Origin: Hybos culiciformis
Taxonomy: Eukaryota; Arthropoda; Insecta; Diptera; Hybotidae
NCBI GenBank assembly: GCA_964007475.1
Contig: OZ023274.1
Location: 53,711,678-53,775,677 of the forward strand
Length of the DNA stretch: 64,000 nucleotides
Direction: 5' to 3'
Shown: positions 48,803-60,133 of the stretch, piece after piece
How positions within the stretch are numbered: position 1 is the stretch's first letter
Layout: the number at the start of each line of letters is the position of its first letter
Translations under genes and position numbers: made by a program
The notes under the pieces: generated by a model
Databases searched by the model: none
Told to the model about the DNA's origin: nothing
The model's input: the letters and a program-made list of their open reading frames with translations, nothing else

Positions 48803-51330
48803 TAATAAAAGTTGCTAAATCTTGATGTTTTCAATTTAAAATTTAATCAGACTTTTGAAGGAGACATAATTACTACTTATATTAACCCAATTATAAAAAT
48901 ATTGCCGAAGAAAGATATTGGTTATTTTATGAGGATTTCAATAGGAAATAGAGATAATTTCTGAGCAATCATTTAAACTTGAAAATTTTTATTAAGATTT
49001 CACTCCGTATATTCCGGATATAAGAATAAATTCTTGATCTTAATTTAAACCTTCGTTAAATTGATATTTTTCATTCTTTGGTTTGAGAATTGAGCCAAAA
49101 GCTTAGCTTTTATCAAAATGTCAAGGTGAGTATACTACTTATTTATCCTTGTTTAAATCCAAAACAACTAGTGTTCAAATTATATAATTGCAGCTTTAAT
49201 AAACTATGTATATAATTGAAACAAAAATATAAAAGAATGTATAATATATTATTTAAATTTTACTACTCGCGCAAATCAGTATTCGAATTATTTAATAATT
49301 GTAATTTGATGGATAGAAATGATAGGTAACTTAATTTGACAAATAAATGGATCAATATATCAAAACTGAGCCTGGTGAAATTAAATACGATAATAAATAG
49401 TAAAAAATTTATTAAGATTCAATTCGAAACATTTTCTTAAGAAATATAATTTTTTTTCACCTATTCAGAAAAAACATTTATATACATTTTATGATACCGT
49501 ATTACTTTTTTAATTCTCAATTAACATATAATCCCTAAATAATTACTGAAATAAAGGTTATCTTTTTTCACCTACTGCTAAAGGTTTTAGTTAAATCTAT
49601 ACTATTTAAATGATTTTTGTTCAAAGTGTAAGTTACAACGATTAAACCGAATCGAAAAAGATTAAAGTTAAAAACAGAATGCGGCATCGTCCTTCGCCTC
49701 ATGCTTGGACTCGTCGTTAAGAATTAATATTAGGCTTTTGTTAACGTTGTTGACGTTTTTCAGAAATAAATAAATTATTAATATTACTTTATATATTACT
49801 TTATTAGCCCTAAACAAATCAATATTGTAAGAGGGATGTGGAAAGATATCTCAGTTTTTTATTTAGAGGAATCTCTACTTTCTTTTGGCAACACATATCA
49901 GTTTAAAGAAAATTAAGTTTCTTTTTTTCTTCAAAAAACTTCTAAAATCAGTATTCAAAAACTACATACATAACAGCAATCTGGATTCATCCATTAAAAT
50001 TAAAATTGATCTGCAATTTTGAACAATTTTTTTGGAAATTCTTAAATCATTGCTGCGAAAAGAACTATATCTAATCTTTTTTGAAGAAATTTCGTATTTC
50101 AAGAAATTAAATTTTAATAACTTTTGTTTCCTTGATCTTTCAACTTGTTATTAAGATTTATTTGTTTAATATTTGAAGATATTTTTAATTTTAAAAGTTT
50201 TGAACTTTTATTTTCTTTAAACTCCAACCTTTTTTAGAGATTAAACAATTAATTTGATAAATTACACTATACAACATTCACAACAAACTCAACTTTAGAT
50301 TAAATTAAATCAAGCAGGTATAAGTTGAATGAAAGTTAAAAGATTTATTTGTTAATATTTGCTCAAAGTTTGAGACTATAAATTGATCATAAGCTGTGTT
50401 TTATGCCACTTCTTCGAAATGAGTATTTAAAAAATGTTTGTGACCTTTGAGCATCTGATCTAAAACGATTGCGTAGAATGTCCGAACGTATTCGATCCTC
50501 TTCACTCAGATTTAATTGTTGTTCAGTTGCAAACCTAGTATACACAAAGGATTCGTTTTTCTAAAACCAAACATTTGTTACTGGAAATAAAATAAATTGA
50601 ATTGACAATATTCATTAATTAGAGAATTTCGAAAAATCTTCGCTCGATCTAACCATCTAACAACCATCTCAGCGCGGAATTTTTTGAAGTTTATACTTCT
50701 TTAGGCGCGGGTGTATGATATAAATGAGTAATTCTGTAGGGGGTAAAAATTTTTTTACTCATTCGAATTTGAGTTAAAAAAAAAAACGACATGCTGTACC
50801 GTTTGAATACTCAAAAAAAATGAGTCAACTCAATAATCATTTGTTATTTATAAAAACAAAATAATTTGGCGCGAAAAATTTAAATTCAAATTATTTTTAA
50901 AAATCTTTCGTTTACAAATTTTTTAAAATTTAAATTTTTTTTCAAATTAGGTAGTTCAATAATCATTTGTCATTTATAAAAACAAAATAATTTGGCGTGG
51001 AAAATTTAAATTCAAATTATTTTTTAAAAATCTTTCGTTTACAAATTATTTAACAACTAAAATTTATTTTTCATAATAGGTAGGTCCGGTGAAATAAAGA
51101 TTACCTGCCGAAAATTTTTTGGGCGGTTAGGTCGTGCCGGCTAAAATATGTTAAAAAAAAATGTTTCCTCCGGTGAAATAATTAGATTACCTGACCAAAA
51201 ATTTTGGATACGGAGCTACAGTTAGAGTCTTCCCGCCTCAAAATATACCAAAATAATAAATAAAGATTACCTGCCCAAAAATATACCAAAATAATAAATA
51301 AAGATTACCTGCCCAAAAAAAAGGAAGGAA
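48803..51330. other. Spacer of the right duplicate
   Basis: Matches 37990-41392 of the left copy apart from the two transposons missing here, so it records the empty sites. No gene. From 50700 it contains the same repeat cluster (AATTTGGCGCG units, GGTCCGGTGAAATAA units) that precedes the left minisatellite. Confidence 0.8.
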
Positions 51331-54300
51331 GTGAGGGCGGCAGTAAGGGCTGAAGAGAGGTCGGAAGGGAGGGCGGAAGGGAGGGCGGAAGGGAGGGCGG
51401 AAGGGGGGGCGGAAGCGGGGTCGGAAGGGAGGGCGGAAGGGGGGGCGGAAGGGAGGGCGGAAGGGAAGCCGGAAGAGAGGGCGGAAGGGAGGGCGGAAGG
51501 GAGGGCGGAACGGAGGACAGAAGTTAGGGCGGAAGTTAGGGCGGAAGTTAGGGCGGAAGTTAGGGCGGAAGTTAGGGCGGAAGTGAGGGCGGAAGTTAGG
51601 GCGGAAGTGAGGGCGGAAGTGAGGGCGGAAGTGAGGGCGGAAGTGAGGGCGGAAGTGAGGGCGGAAGTGAGGGCGGAGTGAGGGCGGAAGTGAGGGCGGA
51701 AGTGAGGGCGGAAGCGAGGGCGGAAGTAAGGGCGGAAGTGAGGGCGGAAGTGAGGGCGGAAGTGAGGGCGGAAGTGAGGGCGGAAGTGAGGGCGGAAGTG
51801 AGGGCGGAAGTGAGGGCGGAAGTGAGGGCGGTAGTGAGGGCGGAAGTGAGGGCGGAAGTGAGGGCGGAAGTGAGGGCGGAAGTGAGGGCGGAAGTGAGGG
51901 CGGAAGTGAGGGCGGAAGTGAGGGCGGAAGTTAGGGCGGAAGTGAGGGCGGAAGTGAGGGCAGAAGTGAGGGCGGAAGTGAGAGCGGAAGTAAGGGCGGA
52001 AGTAAGGGCGGAAGTGAGGGCGGAAGTGAGGGCGGAAGTGAGGGCGGAAGTGAGGGCGGAAGTGAGGGCGGAAGTGAGGGCAGAGTGAGGGCGGAAGTGA
52101 GGGCGGAAGTGAGGGCGGAAGTGAGGGCGGAAGCGAGGGCGGAAGTGAGGGCGGAAGTGAGGGCGGAAGTGAGGGCGGAAGTGAGGGCGGAAGTGAGGGC
52201 GGAAGTGAGGGCGGAAGTGAGGGCGGAAGTGAGGGCGGAAGTGAGGGCGGAAGTGAGGGCGGAAGTGAGGGCGGAAGTGAGGGCGGAAGTGAGGGCGGAA
52301 GTGAGGGCGGAAGTGAGGGCGGAAGTGAGGGCGGAAGTGAGGGCGGAAGTGAGGGCGGAAGTGAGGGCGGAAGTGAGGGCGGAAGTGAGGGCGGAAGTGA
52401 GGGCGGAAGTGAGGGCGGAAGTGAGGGCGGAAGTGAGGGCGGAAGTGAGGGCGGAAGTGAGGGCGGAAGTGAGGGCGGAAGTGAGGGCGGAAGTGAGGGC
52501 GGAAGTGAGGGCGGAAGTGAGGGCGGAAGTGAGGGCGGAAGTGAGGGCGGAAGTGAGGGCGGAAGTGAGGGCGGAAGTGAGGGCGGAAGTGAGGGTGGAA
52601 GTGAGGGCGGAAGTGAGGGCGGAAGTGAGGGCGGAAGTGAGGGCGGAAGTGAGGGCGGAAGTGAGGGCGGAAGTGAGGGCGGAAGTGAGGGCGGAATTGA
52701 GGGCGGAAGTGAGGGCGGAAGTGAGGGCGGAAGTGAGGGCGGAAGTGAGGGCGGAAGTGAGGGCGGAAGTGAGGGCGGAAGTGAGGGCGGAAGTGAGGGT
52801 GGAAGTGAGGGTGGAAGTGAGGGCGGAAGTGAGGGCAGAAGTGAGGGCGGAAGTGAGGGCGGAAGTGAGGGCGGAAGTGAGGGCGGAAGTGAGGGTGGAA
52901 GTGAGGGCGGAAGTGAGGGCGGAAGTGAGGGCAGAAGTGAGGGCGGAGGTGAGGGCGGAAGTGAGGGTGGAAGTGAGGGCGGAAGTGAGGGCGGAAGTGA
53001 GGGTGGAAGTGAGGGCGGAAGTGAGGGCGGAAGTGAGGGCGGAAGTGAGGGCGGAAGTGAGGGCGGAAGTGAGGGCGGAAGTGAGGGCGGTAGTGAGGGC
53101 GGTAGTGAGGGCGGAAGTGAGGGCGGAAGTGAGGGCGGAAGTGAGGGCGGAAGTGAGGGCGGAAGTGAGGGCGGAAGTGAGGGCGGAAGTGAGGGCGGTA
53201 GTGAGGGCGGAAGTGAGGGCGGAAGTGAGGGCGGAAGTGAGGGCGGAAGTGAGGGCGGAAGTGAGGGCGGAAGTGAGTGCGGAAGTGAGTGCGGAAGTGA
53301 GGGCGGAAGTGAGGGCGGAAGTGAGGGTGGAAGTGAAGGTGGAAGTGAGGGTGGAAGTGAGGGCGGAAGTGAGGGCAGAAGTGAGGGCAGAAGTGAGGGC
53401 GGAAGTGAGGGCGGAAGTGAGGGTGGAAGTGGGGGTGGAAGTGAGGGCGGAAGTGAGGGCAGAAGTGAGGGCAGAAGTGAGGGCGGAAGTGAGGGCGGAA
53501 GTGAGGGTGGAAGTGGGGGCGGAAGTGAGGGCGGAAGTGAAGGCGGAAGTGAGAGCGGAAGTGATGGCGGAAGTGAGGGCGGAAGTGAGGGCGGAAGTGA
53601 GGGCGGTAGTGAGGGCGGAAGTGAGGGCGGAAGTGAGGGCGGAAGTGAGGGCGGAAGTGAGGGTGGAAGTGAGGGCGGAAGTGAGGGCGGAAGTGAGGGC
53701 AGAAGTGAGGGCGGAGGTGAGGGCGGAAGTGAGGGTGGAAGTGAGGGCGGAAGTGAGGGCGGAAGTGAGGGTGGAAGTGAGGGCGGAAGTGAGGGCGGAA
53801 GTGAGGGCGGAAGTGAGGGCGGAAGTGAGGGCGGAAGTGAGGGCGGAAGTGAGGGCGGTAGTGAGGGCGGAAGTGAGGGCGGAAGTGAGGGCGGAAGTGA
53901 GGGCGGAAGTGAGGGCGGAAGTGAGGGCGGAAGTGAGGGCGGAAGTGAGGGCGGAAGTGAGGGCGGAAGTGAGGGCGGTAGTGAGGGCGGAAGTGAGGGC
54001 GGAAGTGAGGGCGGAAGTGAGGGCGGAAGTGAGGGCGGAAGTGAGGGCGGAAGTGAGGGCGGAAGTGAGTGCGGAAGTGAGTGCGGAAGTGAGGGCGGAA
54101 GTGAGGGCGGAAGTGAGGGTGGAAGTGAGGGTGGAAGTGAGGGTGGAAGTGAGGGCGGAAGTGAGGGCAGAAGTGAGGGCAGAAGTGAGGGCGGAAGTGA
54201 GGGCGGAAGTGAGGGTGGAAGTGGGGGTGGAAGTGAGGGCGGAAGTGAGGGCAGAAGTGAGGGCAGAAGTGAGGGCGGAAGTGAGGGCGGAAGTGAGGGT

Positions 54301-54482
54301 GGAAGTGGGGGCGGAAGTGAGGGCGGAAGTGAAGGCGGAAGTGAGAGCGGAAGTGATGGCGGAAGTGAGGGCGGAAGTGAGGGCGGAAGTGAGGGCGGTA
54401 GTGAGGGCGGAAGTGAGGGCGGAAGTGAGAGCGGAAGTGAGGGCGGAAGTGAGGGCGGAAGTGAGGGCGGAAGTGAGGGTGG
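51331..54482. repeat. 12-bp minisatellite (GAAGTGAGGGCG)n, right array, with 792-bp higher-order repeat
   Basis: About 3.15 kb of the same unit as the left array. A higher-order duplication is visible: the variant pairs GTGAGTGCGG (near 53275 and 54067) and GTGATGGCGG (53561 and 54353) recur exactly 792 bp (66 units) apart with matching neighbours. Frames of more than 1000 codons (LPPS repeated, minus strand) and 812 codons (RAEV repeated, plus strand) result from the unit length and are not genes. Confidence 0.97.
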
Positions 54483-54552
54483 AATTACCTGACCAAAAAT
54501 TTTGGAGAGGGAGCTATGGTTAGGGTCTTCCCTGCTTAAAATATGCAAAAAA

Positions 54553-54782
54553 AACACACGAAGCAGTCATAGGAACTGCCGAAAGAAGTTTATACTTAAA
54601 GCTTTAAACTATGAAATAACAGCGGCTATAAATGATGGGCTGCTCAGTACAAAATGTAAATTAAAATAAAAATCAGTCCAGCAGTCCAAAAGCAGTCCAT
54701 TATTTGTAGTCATTGTTATTTCATAGTTTAAAGCTTTAAGTATAAACTTCTTTCGGCAGTTCCTATGACTGCTTCGTGTGTT
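54553..54782. mobile_element. 230-bp long-TIR MITE, right copy
   Basis: Same element as 43861-44090, bounded by AACACACGAAGC and GCTTCGTGTGTT, and nearly identical to it. It lies between the minisatellite and the A gene in both duplicates. Confidence 0.9.
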
Positions 54783-55112
54783 TTTTTCTAATTTAAATTG
54801 TAGTACAGTGTTATTCTATAAATTGATATCATAAGTTTGCAAAAAGTTAATCTTTAAAAAATTGAAATTCAGGCATCAGTTTAAAAGAGAGACAGACTGA
54901 TATTACGAGATCTTTAAAAGAACCGCCAATTCAGTTTATAATAGAATATTTTATCGGTATATATAACTTAATTATACCTGTTTCGAAATAAATAATGTTG
55001 ATATAATGAAACAAAATCAAATGAAGAATTTAATTATGTGATAACTGAATCGATGAAAAATGTTTTATATTTTAATTCTTAATACATTTATTGTATGCAT
55101 ATGTCCCCAACA

Positions 55113-55366
55113 GTTGTGCGGGTTTCGTGGAAAGAATTCTTCGGCAGAAGAAAGCTGAAGAAGTCCGAAACCCCCAATAGAGAGAATACGCAATAGAGCG
55201 TAAATAAGGCCCATCTTGAAGTAATGCGAATAGCGGTTCCAAGGTGGATGTTGCCTGGCAGCGGAGGGTGGTTTTTAGTGGGAGAGAGTCCCACACACCG
55301 GGGAAAGATTATTATCTTTCCCTGATGGTGCATTATACATTTCCCCCCTCATTAAAAAAAAAAAAT
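55113..55366 (+). mobile_element. Retroposed insert (SINE or LINE 3' end) with poly(A) and target duplication
   Basis: About 254 bp of GC-richer sequence ends in a run of 12 A. It is flanked by near-identical direct repeats ATGTCCCCAACA (55101-55112) and ATGTCCCCACAACA (from 55367). The left duplicate has the empty site at 45243 (ATGTTCTCAACAAC). The words GGTGGTTTTTAGTGGG and GAGTCCCACA resemble the 3' region of R1/I-group non-LTR elements, so a 5'-truncated LINE or a SINE using that tail is likely. It lies about 180 bp upstream of the A' start and may affect its promoter. Confidence 0.82.
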
Positions 55367-55547
55367 ATGTCCCCACAACACAGTTTTCTATATTCTTTTT
55401 TCTATAATCAGTTTTCGCTCTACTTTTTTTTTAAATCTTCAAATAGAATTTTACTTTTTAAATAAGACAATATTTATTTTGTAATTCATTTTTAACTTAA
55501 GCTTCGTTGAAACCAGAAATAAAAATTTTGCATAGTTAACTATAAAA

Positions 55548-57320
55548 ATGTTTAGAATACTTATTTTATTATGTGTTCTATTGTCAGTAGTTCATAATAT
55601 CAGAAGCTCTCTAAATGATAAAGAATCATTGGTGAAAACTTTTATTAAAAATCTTGCTGATAACTTAGATACTAATGTCAATCCATGCGACAATTTCACA
55701 CTTTATGCTTGCGGTGAAGTCTCGAATGAAAAAGAAATAAAAATAGAAACACCGGAAACAAATATTACACAAATGATATTAGAGGACGAACCAAAAAATG
55801 AACATGAATTTAAATTGCAACAATATTTTAAAGCGTGTAAATTGGCTAAAGAATATGATTGGAAAGAAGATGAATTAATAACAATTTTTTTTGAAAATAT
55901 TGATATTTTAAAAGATTTCCGCGAGTGGTCAATAGACAATATTATAAACCAAGTGAAGGTATCTCAATTTCTAGGTGAAATAACATCAATATTTAGACTA
56001 CAAAATTATATAAGTGCATTACCACGCAATGGAAAATTGGAATTATCTAGTCCGAAATTAGAATTATACCAAGACGAACCAGAATTTACAACAAGTGAAA
56101 TTATTTTTTTTATTAAAGAATTTCATGCAATTTTGGATCCAAAAGCAAAAAGAACTGATGATGAATTTTTGAATATAGCAAAAAAAATTAAAACTTTTGA
56201 TAAAAAAATTGAAGAAATTTTAATTGAAGATAATTTGGAGAAAATTAATTTAAGTTCTTCAGAAGTAAAGGGATTCGATTGGACAGAATTTTTTAAAGTT
56301 ATGCAAAGAAATTGGTATCTAAATTCAACTGTTGAAATAATTGTGACTGATAATCGTGTAACTAAAATTATTCAGCTATTAAGTGAAACCGATTCAAATA
56401 TCATTATTGATCATCTAATAATAAAATTAATGTATTTTATTCATAATGATATGTCAAAAAAAGATTTATGCACAAAAAGTGATTTAATGGCCATGGTTAT
56501 TGTTGATAAATATTATAGAAAAATCATATCTGAAGATACTGAAAATCGTAGTAAAATGATGGTTAAATTGTTTAAAGAAAATTATTACACTTTGCAAGCT
56601 TTGAAAAAAAATAATAGTTATACTGTTGAAGATCCAAGTGAAATAGAAAAATATTTATTAATCTTTGATAGATTCTTAAATAGAACATCATTTCTTGATA
56701 ATAATTTGCAGTTTAATCGAATTAAAATTTCGGAAACAAATTTCTTACAAAATTATGTCAATATGGAGAGGAATTTCTTATGGTCACATCAACCATCTGG
56801 TGAAATTGGAAATGATATATTTGTAATACAATGGCTGTATGAACCTGCCATTAAATTTCTATTAAAACTACAAAATAAACCATTATTTGCTCACTTTTTT
56901 GAAGAAGATTTTAGATTATGGCATATCATATTCGAAGGACATACTGAATGGATAACAACAAAAAGTGATGATTTTCTTAATTGCATTTATGAACAACAAA
57001 TAAACTTAAATGACACAACAAGAAATAAACAGAAATTTTTTATTGATAATGCTTCAGTTATGATGAGCACTAAAAATTATGAACATTTTATTAATCAATT
57101 AAATGATAATATTTATAAAATTACTTTTGAAACTTTAAAAGAAAATAATCTTGATTTAAAAAAACTTTATTTTATTGGCTTGAAGCAAGCTTTTTGCTGG
57201 AACAATGAAGGTAATTATTTAGATTTAATTTATAAAAATACTGAGAAATTTACAGATGCGTTCAATTGTAAAGCTGGCGATGAGATGTATGTTGAGCCCA
57301 GATGTGAAATTGAGATTTAA
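55548..57320 (+). CDS. Secreted, catalytically dead M13 (neprilysin-like) protein A', right copy
   Basis: Intronless, 590 codons, colinear with 45428-47200 and without indels. It has the same signal peptide (one I to V change), NPCDNFTLYACG, WYLNSTVEIIVTDNRV and the C-terminal signature FTDAFNCKAGDEMYVEPRCE. HExxH is absent here too. By eye it differs from the left copy at about 42 residues but only about 7 silent codons, clustered from residue 60 onwards (for example KEN/KEY, TKC/TIF, KK/HN). The left copy's C at the TKC site is F here, so that cysteine is not essential. Both frames are fully open while the neighbouring B copies decay, so selection keeps A and A' intact. An AATAAA overlaps the end of the frame. 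Confidence 0.86.
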   Translation: MFRILILLCVLLSVVHNIRSSLNDKESLVKTFIKNLADNLDTNVNPCDNFTLYACGEVSNEKEIKIETPETNITQMILEDEPKNEHEFKLQQYFKACKLAKEYDWKEDELITIFFENIDILKDFREWSIDNIINQVKVSQFLGEITSIFRLQNYISALPRNGKLELSSPKLELYQDEPEFTTSEIIFFIKEFHAILDPKAKRTDDEFLNIAKKIKTFDKKIEEILIEDNLEKINLSSSEVKGFDWTEFFKVMQRNWYLNSTVEIIVTDNRVTKIIQLLSETDSNIIIDHLIIKLMYFIHNDMSKKDLCTKSDLMAMVIVDKYYRKIISEDTENRSKMMVKLFKENYYTLQALKKNNSYTVEDPSEIEKYLLIFDRFLNRTSFLDNNLQFNRIKISETNFLQNYVNMERNFLWSHQPSGEIGNDIFVIQWLYEPAIKFLLKLQNKPLFAHFFEEDFRLWHIIFEGHTEWITTKSDDFLNCIYEQQINLNDTTRNKQKFFIDNASVMMSTKNYEHFINQLNDNIYKITFETLKENNLDLKKLYFIGLKQAFCWNNEGNYLDLIYKNTEKFTDAFNCKAGDEMYVEPRCEIEI

Positions 57321-57512
57321 ATAAATATGTACATATAGTATATCTAAGAATAAAAAATGTTAAAAAGTTAATAAATTGACTTTAAAATTATTATTATGCT
57401 TTTAAATTTTCTAAAACCAATATACTAATTGCAAGCCAATCAATATACTAATACAAAGCCAACGGCTAATTCTAATAATATCTATATACAGTAATATGTG
57501 AAGAAATTTTTT
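57321..57512. other. 3' flank of gene A'
   Basis: Contains AATAAA-type signals and the right end of the segmental duplication near 57435. Nothing else recognised. Confidence 0.5.
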
Positions 57513-58620
57513 TTTTTTTTTTATTTACTTATTTACTTTATTTAGTATAATTAACTATTATAATATTTCTTTTAAAAACTTAATTAATTGAAATTTATTT
57601 TAATAAATTGAACAATTCCTTTTTTAAATATATTGATGTTATTTTCTTTTTTCAAATCATCTGTTAGTTCATTGAAGATTTTTAAACCATTATACATCAG
57701 CATATTTTTTGTTTTTTCATTTCTAAATAAATTTAATCTAAACGAGAAAATGTTCCTCAACGTATATCCGTGCACATCACTAGCAAACACTAATCTCTCA
57801 CATAGGTATTTAGGGTACAAGTTGTTCTTCATCTTGAAAACTACAATCAACACATTCATAATAATCCTTTGTTTAATTGTCATCCATTTTAATGCTTCCA
57901 ACATAAAATCAATAGGAGTATATTTACTAACTTTCAGGATAGTCCTCATTGCTCGATTCTGTAGCTTCTGTAGCCTTAAAAATACCTCCTCATTTGCCAT
58001 GAATGTTATGCTCGAACAATATTCAAAATGAGGCTTCACAATTGTGTTGTAAATGTTGATTGCCCATTTCATCGATAATTTTTTTCTGATTTGTGAAAAG
58101 AAATATATTTTTTTTGCTATCTTTTTACAAATATTATTGAATTGTGTTTTGAATTTTAATTCTTTATCAATAATTATTCCTAAATATTTAATTTCATCAA
58201 CAATTTCAATATTTTGATCATCTATTTCAATGTCAATTTCCTTCGTGCCATTAATTACCATACATTTAGTCTTTTCTGTGTTCAGCTTTAACTTATTCAT
58301 CCGAAACCAGAAACTTAGTTTTTCTAGTTCCGAATTCATAATCCGCACACATTCATCTATATCATCTCCCATATAATATAACAATGAGTCATCCGCAAAC
58401 AAAATTAGTTTTGCAAAAGTCAATGCTAGATTCATGTCATTGACATATAAAACAAATAATAGAACACCAAGCACAGACCCCTGAGGAACACCCATCAATA
58501 CTTCCATTCCATCTGAAACCAATCCATTAACCTTAGTTTTTTGTCTTCTATTAATTAAATAACTATGAAACCATTTAAGTTCCCTGTCACAAACACCATA
58601 CATTTGCAATTTTCATATAT
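57513..58620 (-). mobile_element. 5'-truncated non-LTR retrotransposon, reverse transcriptase C-terminal half
   Basis: On the minus strand a frame of about 340 codons ends at 57584. It carries GVPQGSVLGVLLFVLYVNDM (RT motif 4), FADDSLLY (the catalytic FADD box), LKLNTEKTKCMVI and YLGIIID, then the usual thumb and C-terminal region (LQKLQNRAMRTI, VHGYTLRN). This is a jockey/CR1-group RT. The 5' half, including endonuclease and early RT motifs, is missing, with a stop just upstream at 58613. The 3' end is an A run preceded by AAATAAGTAAATA, seen as T-rich sequence at 57509-57540. In GVPQGSVLG-V-LLF the usual P after G is V. Not autonomous. Confidence 0.92.
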
Positions 58621-58810
58621 TTCTTTAGGAACCGATACGACTTTGATTCCGAACCAAATTGGATATATTTTTTTTATTAAAAGGTTACCATTAGTAGAAG
58701 TGTTATCAAATAAAAAATCAGTGCATCCTTTTTACATTTTCTAAAAATGCAATTTTTTTTTTTTTTATATTATTTTTTTAATTAGAACCAGAAAACTAAT
58801 TTAGAGGACT

Positions 58811-59207
58811 AAAGGTTGATTCACACATATCAGTCACGTCAAAGTTCCGTCACCGTTCCGTCACCGTCATGTATCCGTCAATATCTTGACCTGTGTCTAC
58901 ACACTTCAGTAACGTCACCGTTCCGTCCCGTTTTTTTAGGTACAAAATAAAAAATAAAAACTTTGTTTTGTTTGTTTTGCTTTCAATTTCAAAAATGCCG
59001 TGAGTCAAAAAAAAAAATATCGTCGGAAAGTAATTTAATTTTGACGGCTCGTTGACGGTGGGACGACTGATGGTTCGGTGACGTGACGGCGCCGGATGAG
59101 TGAAGACAATTCATTTAAATTACAAGGAACGATATTTTTTTTGATTGAAATTACGTGCCGGTGACGTGACGGTGACTTGACGTGGTTGATATGTGTGAAT
59201 TGACTTT
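58811..59207. mobile_element. MITE, copy 2 (inverted relative to copy 1)
   Basis: The ends AAAGGTTGATTCACACATAT and ATATGTGTGAATTGACTTT are inverted repeats. The interior has the same landmarks as 12021-12394 in reverse order: the ACAAGGAACGATATTTTTT landmark lies near the right end here and near the left end there. About 397 bp, non-coding. Confidence 0.87.
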
Positions 59208-59628
59208 AAATCTTATTTATAAATAGTTGTTTGAAATAGATATTCTTATTTAGCTCTGTGTTATGCATTCAAATTACAATAAAAATATATATTAAAAAAT
59301 TATTAAATTATAATTATTTTTTAATGATAATACTATTTTTTTTATTATGTGAATCGATAAAATCTTAAAATTTAAAAACATTGATGAACAGCAGCATAAA
59401 TTTAATAGTTTTATCTTTTATATTGATGAAACATAATAATAATAATTTTCCTCCTTTATTTTGTTTGCAAAATCATTTTGCATTCTTTAAAAAGAAGTAA
59501 TTTTTTTACACACAAGTTAAATCTAATGCATTTAAAAGCTTTTGTAATATATGCAAAAAAGAGTTATGGCTTGATCACATCTAATCTACCTATCTGAATA
59601 AAAGCATTGATTAAGGATACTAAAAAGA

Positions 59629-60133
59629 TTATTTATTTATTTATTTATTTCAAAAAAACAATCAAAAGGCTAAAAGCCCATATACAAATGCTAAGTACTT
59701 AAAAAAAAAAAAAAAAGAGTAGACTTAATAACTATTTACTTAAACTATATACATTTTTATAATTTGGATAAAAATCACAAAATTTACAAAAATACATCAA
59801 CCTTCATTTGTATGTAGATTTAACATAAAAAAATTGAAATAAATTAGAAATCAACAAAATTTCATTATAAAAATTTGATCACCAGGGCATCCAAGCAAAT
59901 GACAAAAATGATATAAAATTAATTAAATTGATAAGATTCAAACTAATTGTATTATATCATCAAGCTAGATTAATTCAATTGAGCTAGATGCATCCTGAGG
60001 TACTTAAACAGTCAGAACTTTTGATTGGGTCTGGCAAAAGATTATACAAACGTGCAGCTCTTACAAAAAAAGATTGCTTCATATGTCTGGATCTATGAAA
60101 AGGAACTAATAGCATTTGACGACGTATTGTTTG
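59629..60133 (-). mobile_element. Non-LTR retrotransposon 3' end (second family)
   Basis: On the minus strand, 60133-59984 reads RRQMLLVPFHRSRHMKQSFF and then VRAARLYNLLPDPIKSS before a stop. This is the arginine-rich segment plus R-x-x-R-L-(Y/W)-N-x-L-P that ends many non-LTR ORF2 proteins. About 330 bp of 3' UTR follows, finishing in an AAAT repeat (TTTA on the plus strand, 59629-59648). Only the last 50 codons are preserved. Confidence 0.75.

Larger units (their letters stand above)
47475..57435. repeat. Segmental tandem duplication, right copy
   Basis: Head-to-tail partner of 36690-47335. It starts inside the B gene and ends where the A-gene 3' flank diverges, at AATATACTAATTGCAA. Specific to this copy: the retroposed insert at 55113-55366, a longer minisatellite and a 36-bp segment near 50555. 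Between the copies, 47336-47474 is unmatched junction sequence. Confidence 0.92.

Noticed and set aside
51267..54557. Frames of 1096 (LPPS repeats, minus) and 812 codons (RAEV repeats, plus)
   Set aside because: Same cause as the left array; no start context, domain or non-repeat coding portion.
57633..58031. 132-codon plus-strand frame
   Set aside because: Antisense to the reverse transcriptase on the minus strand.
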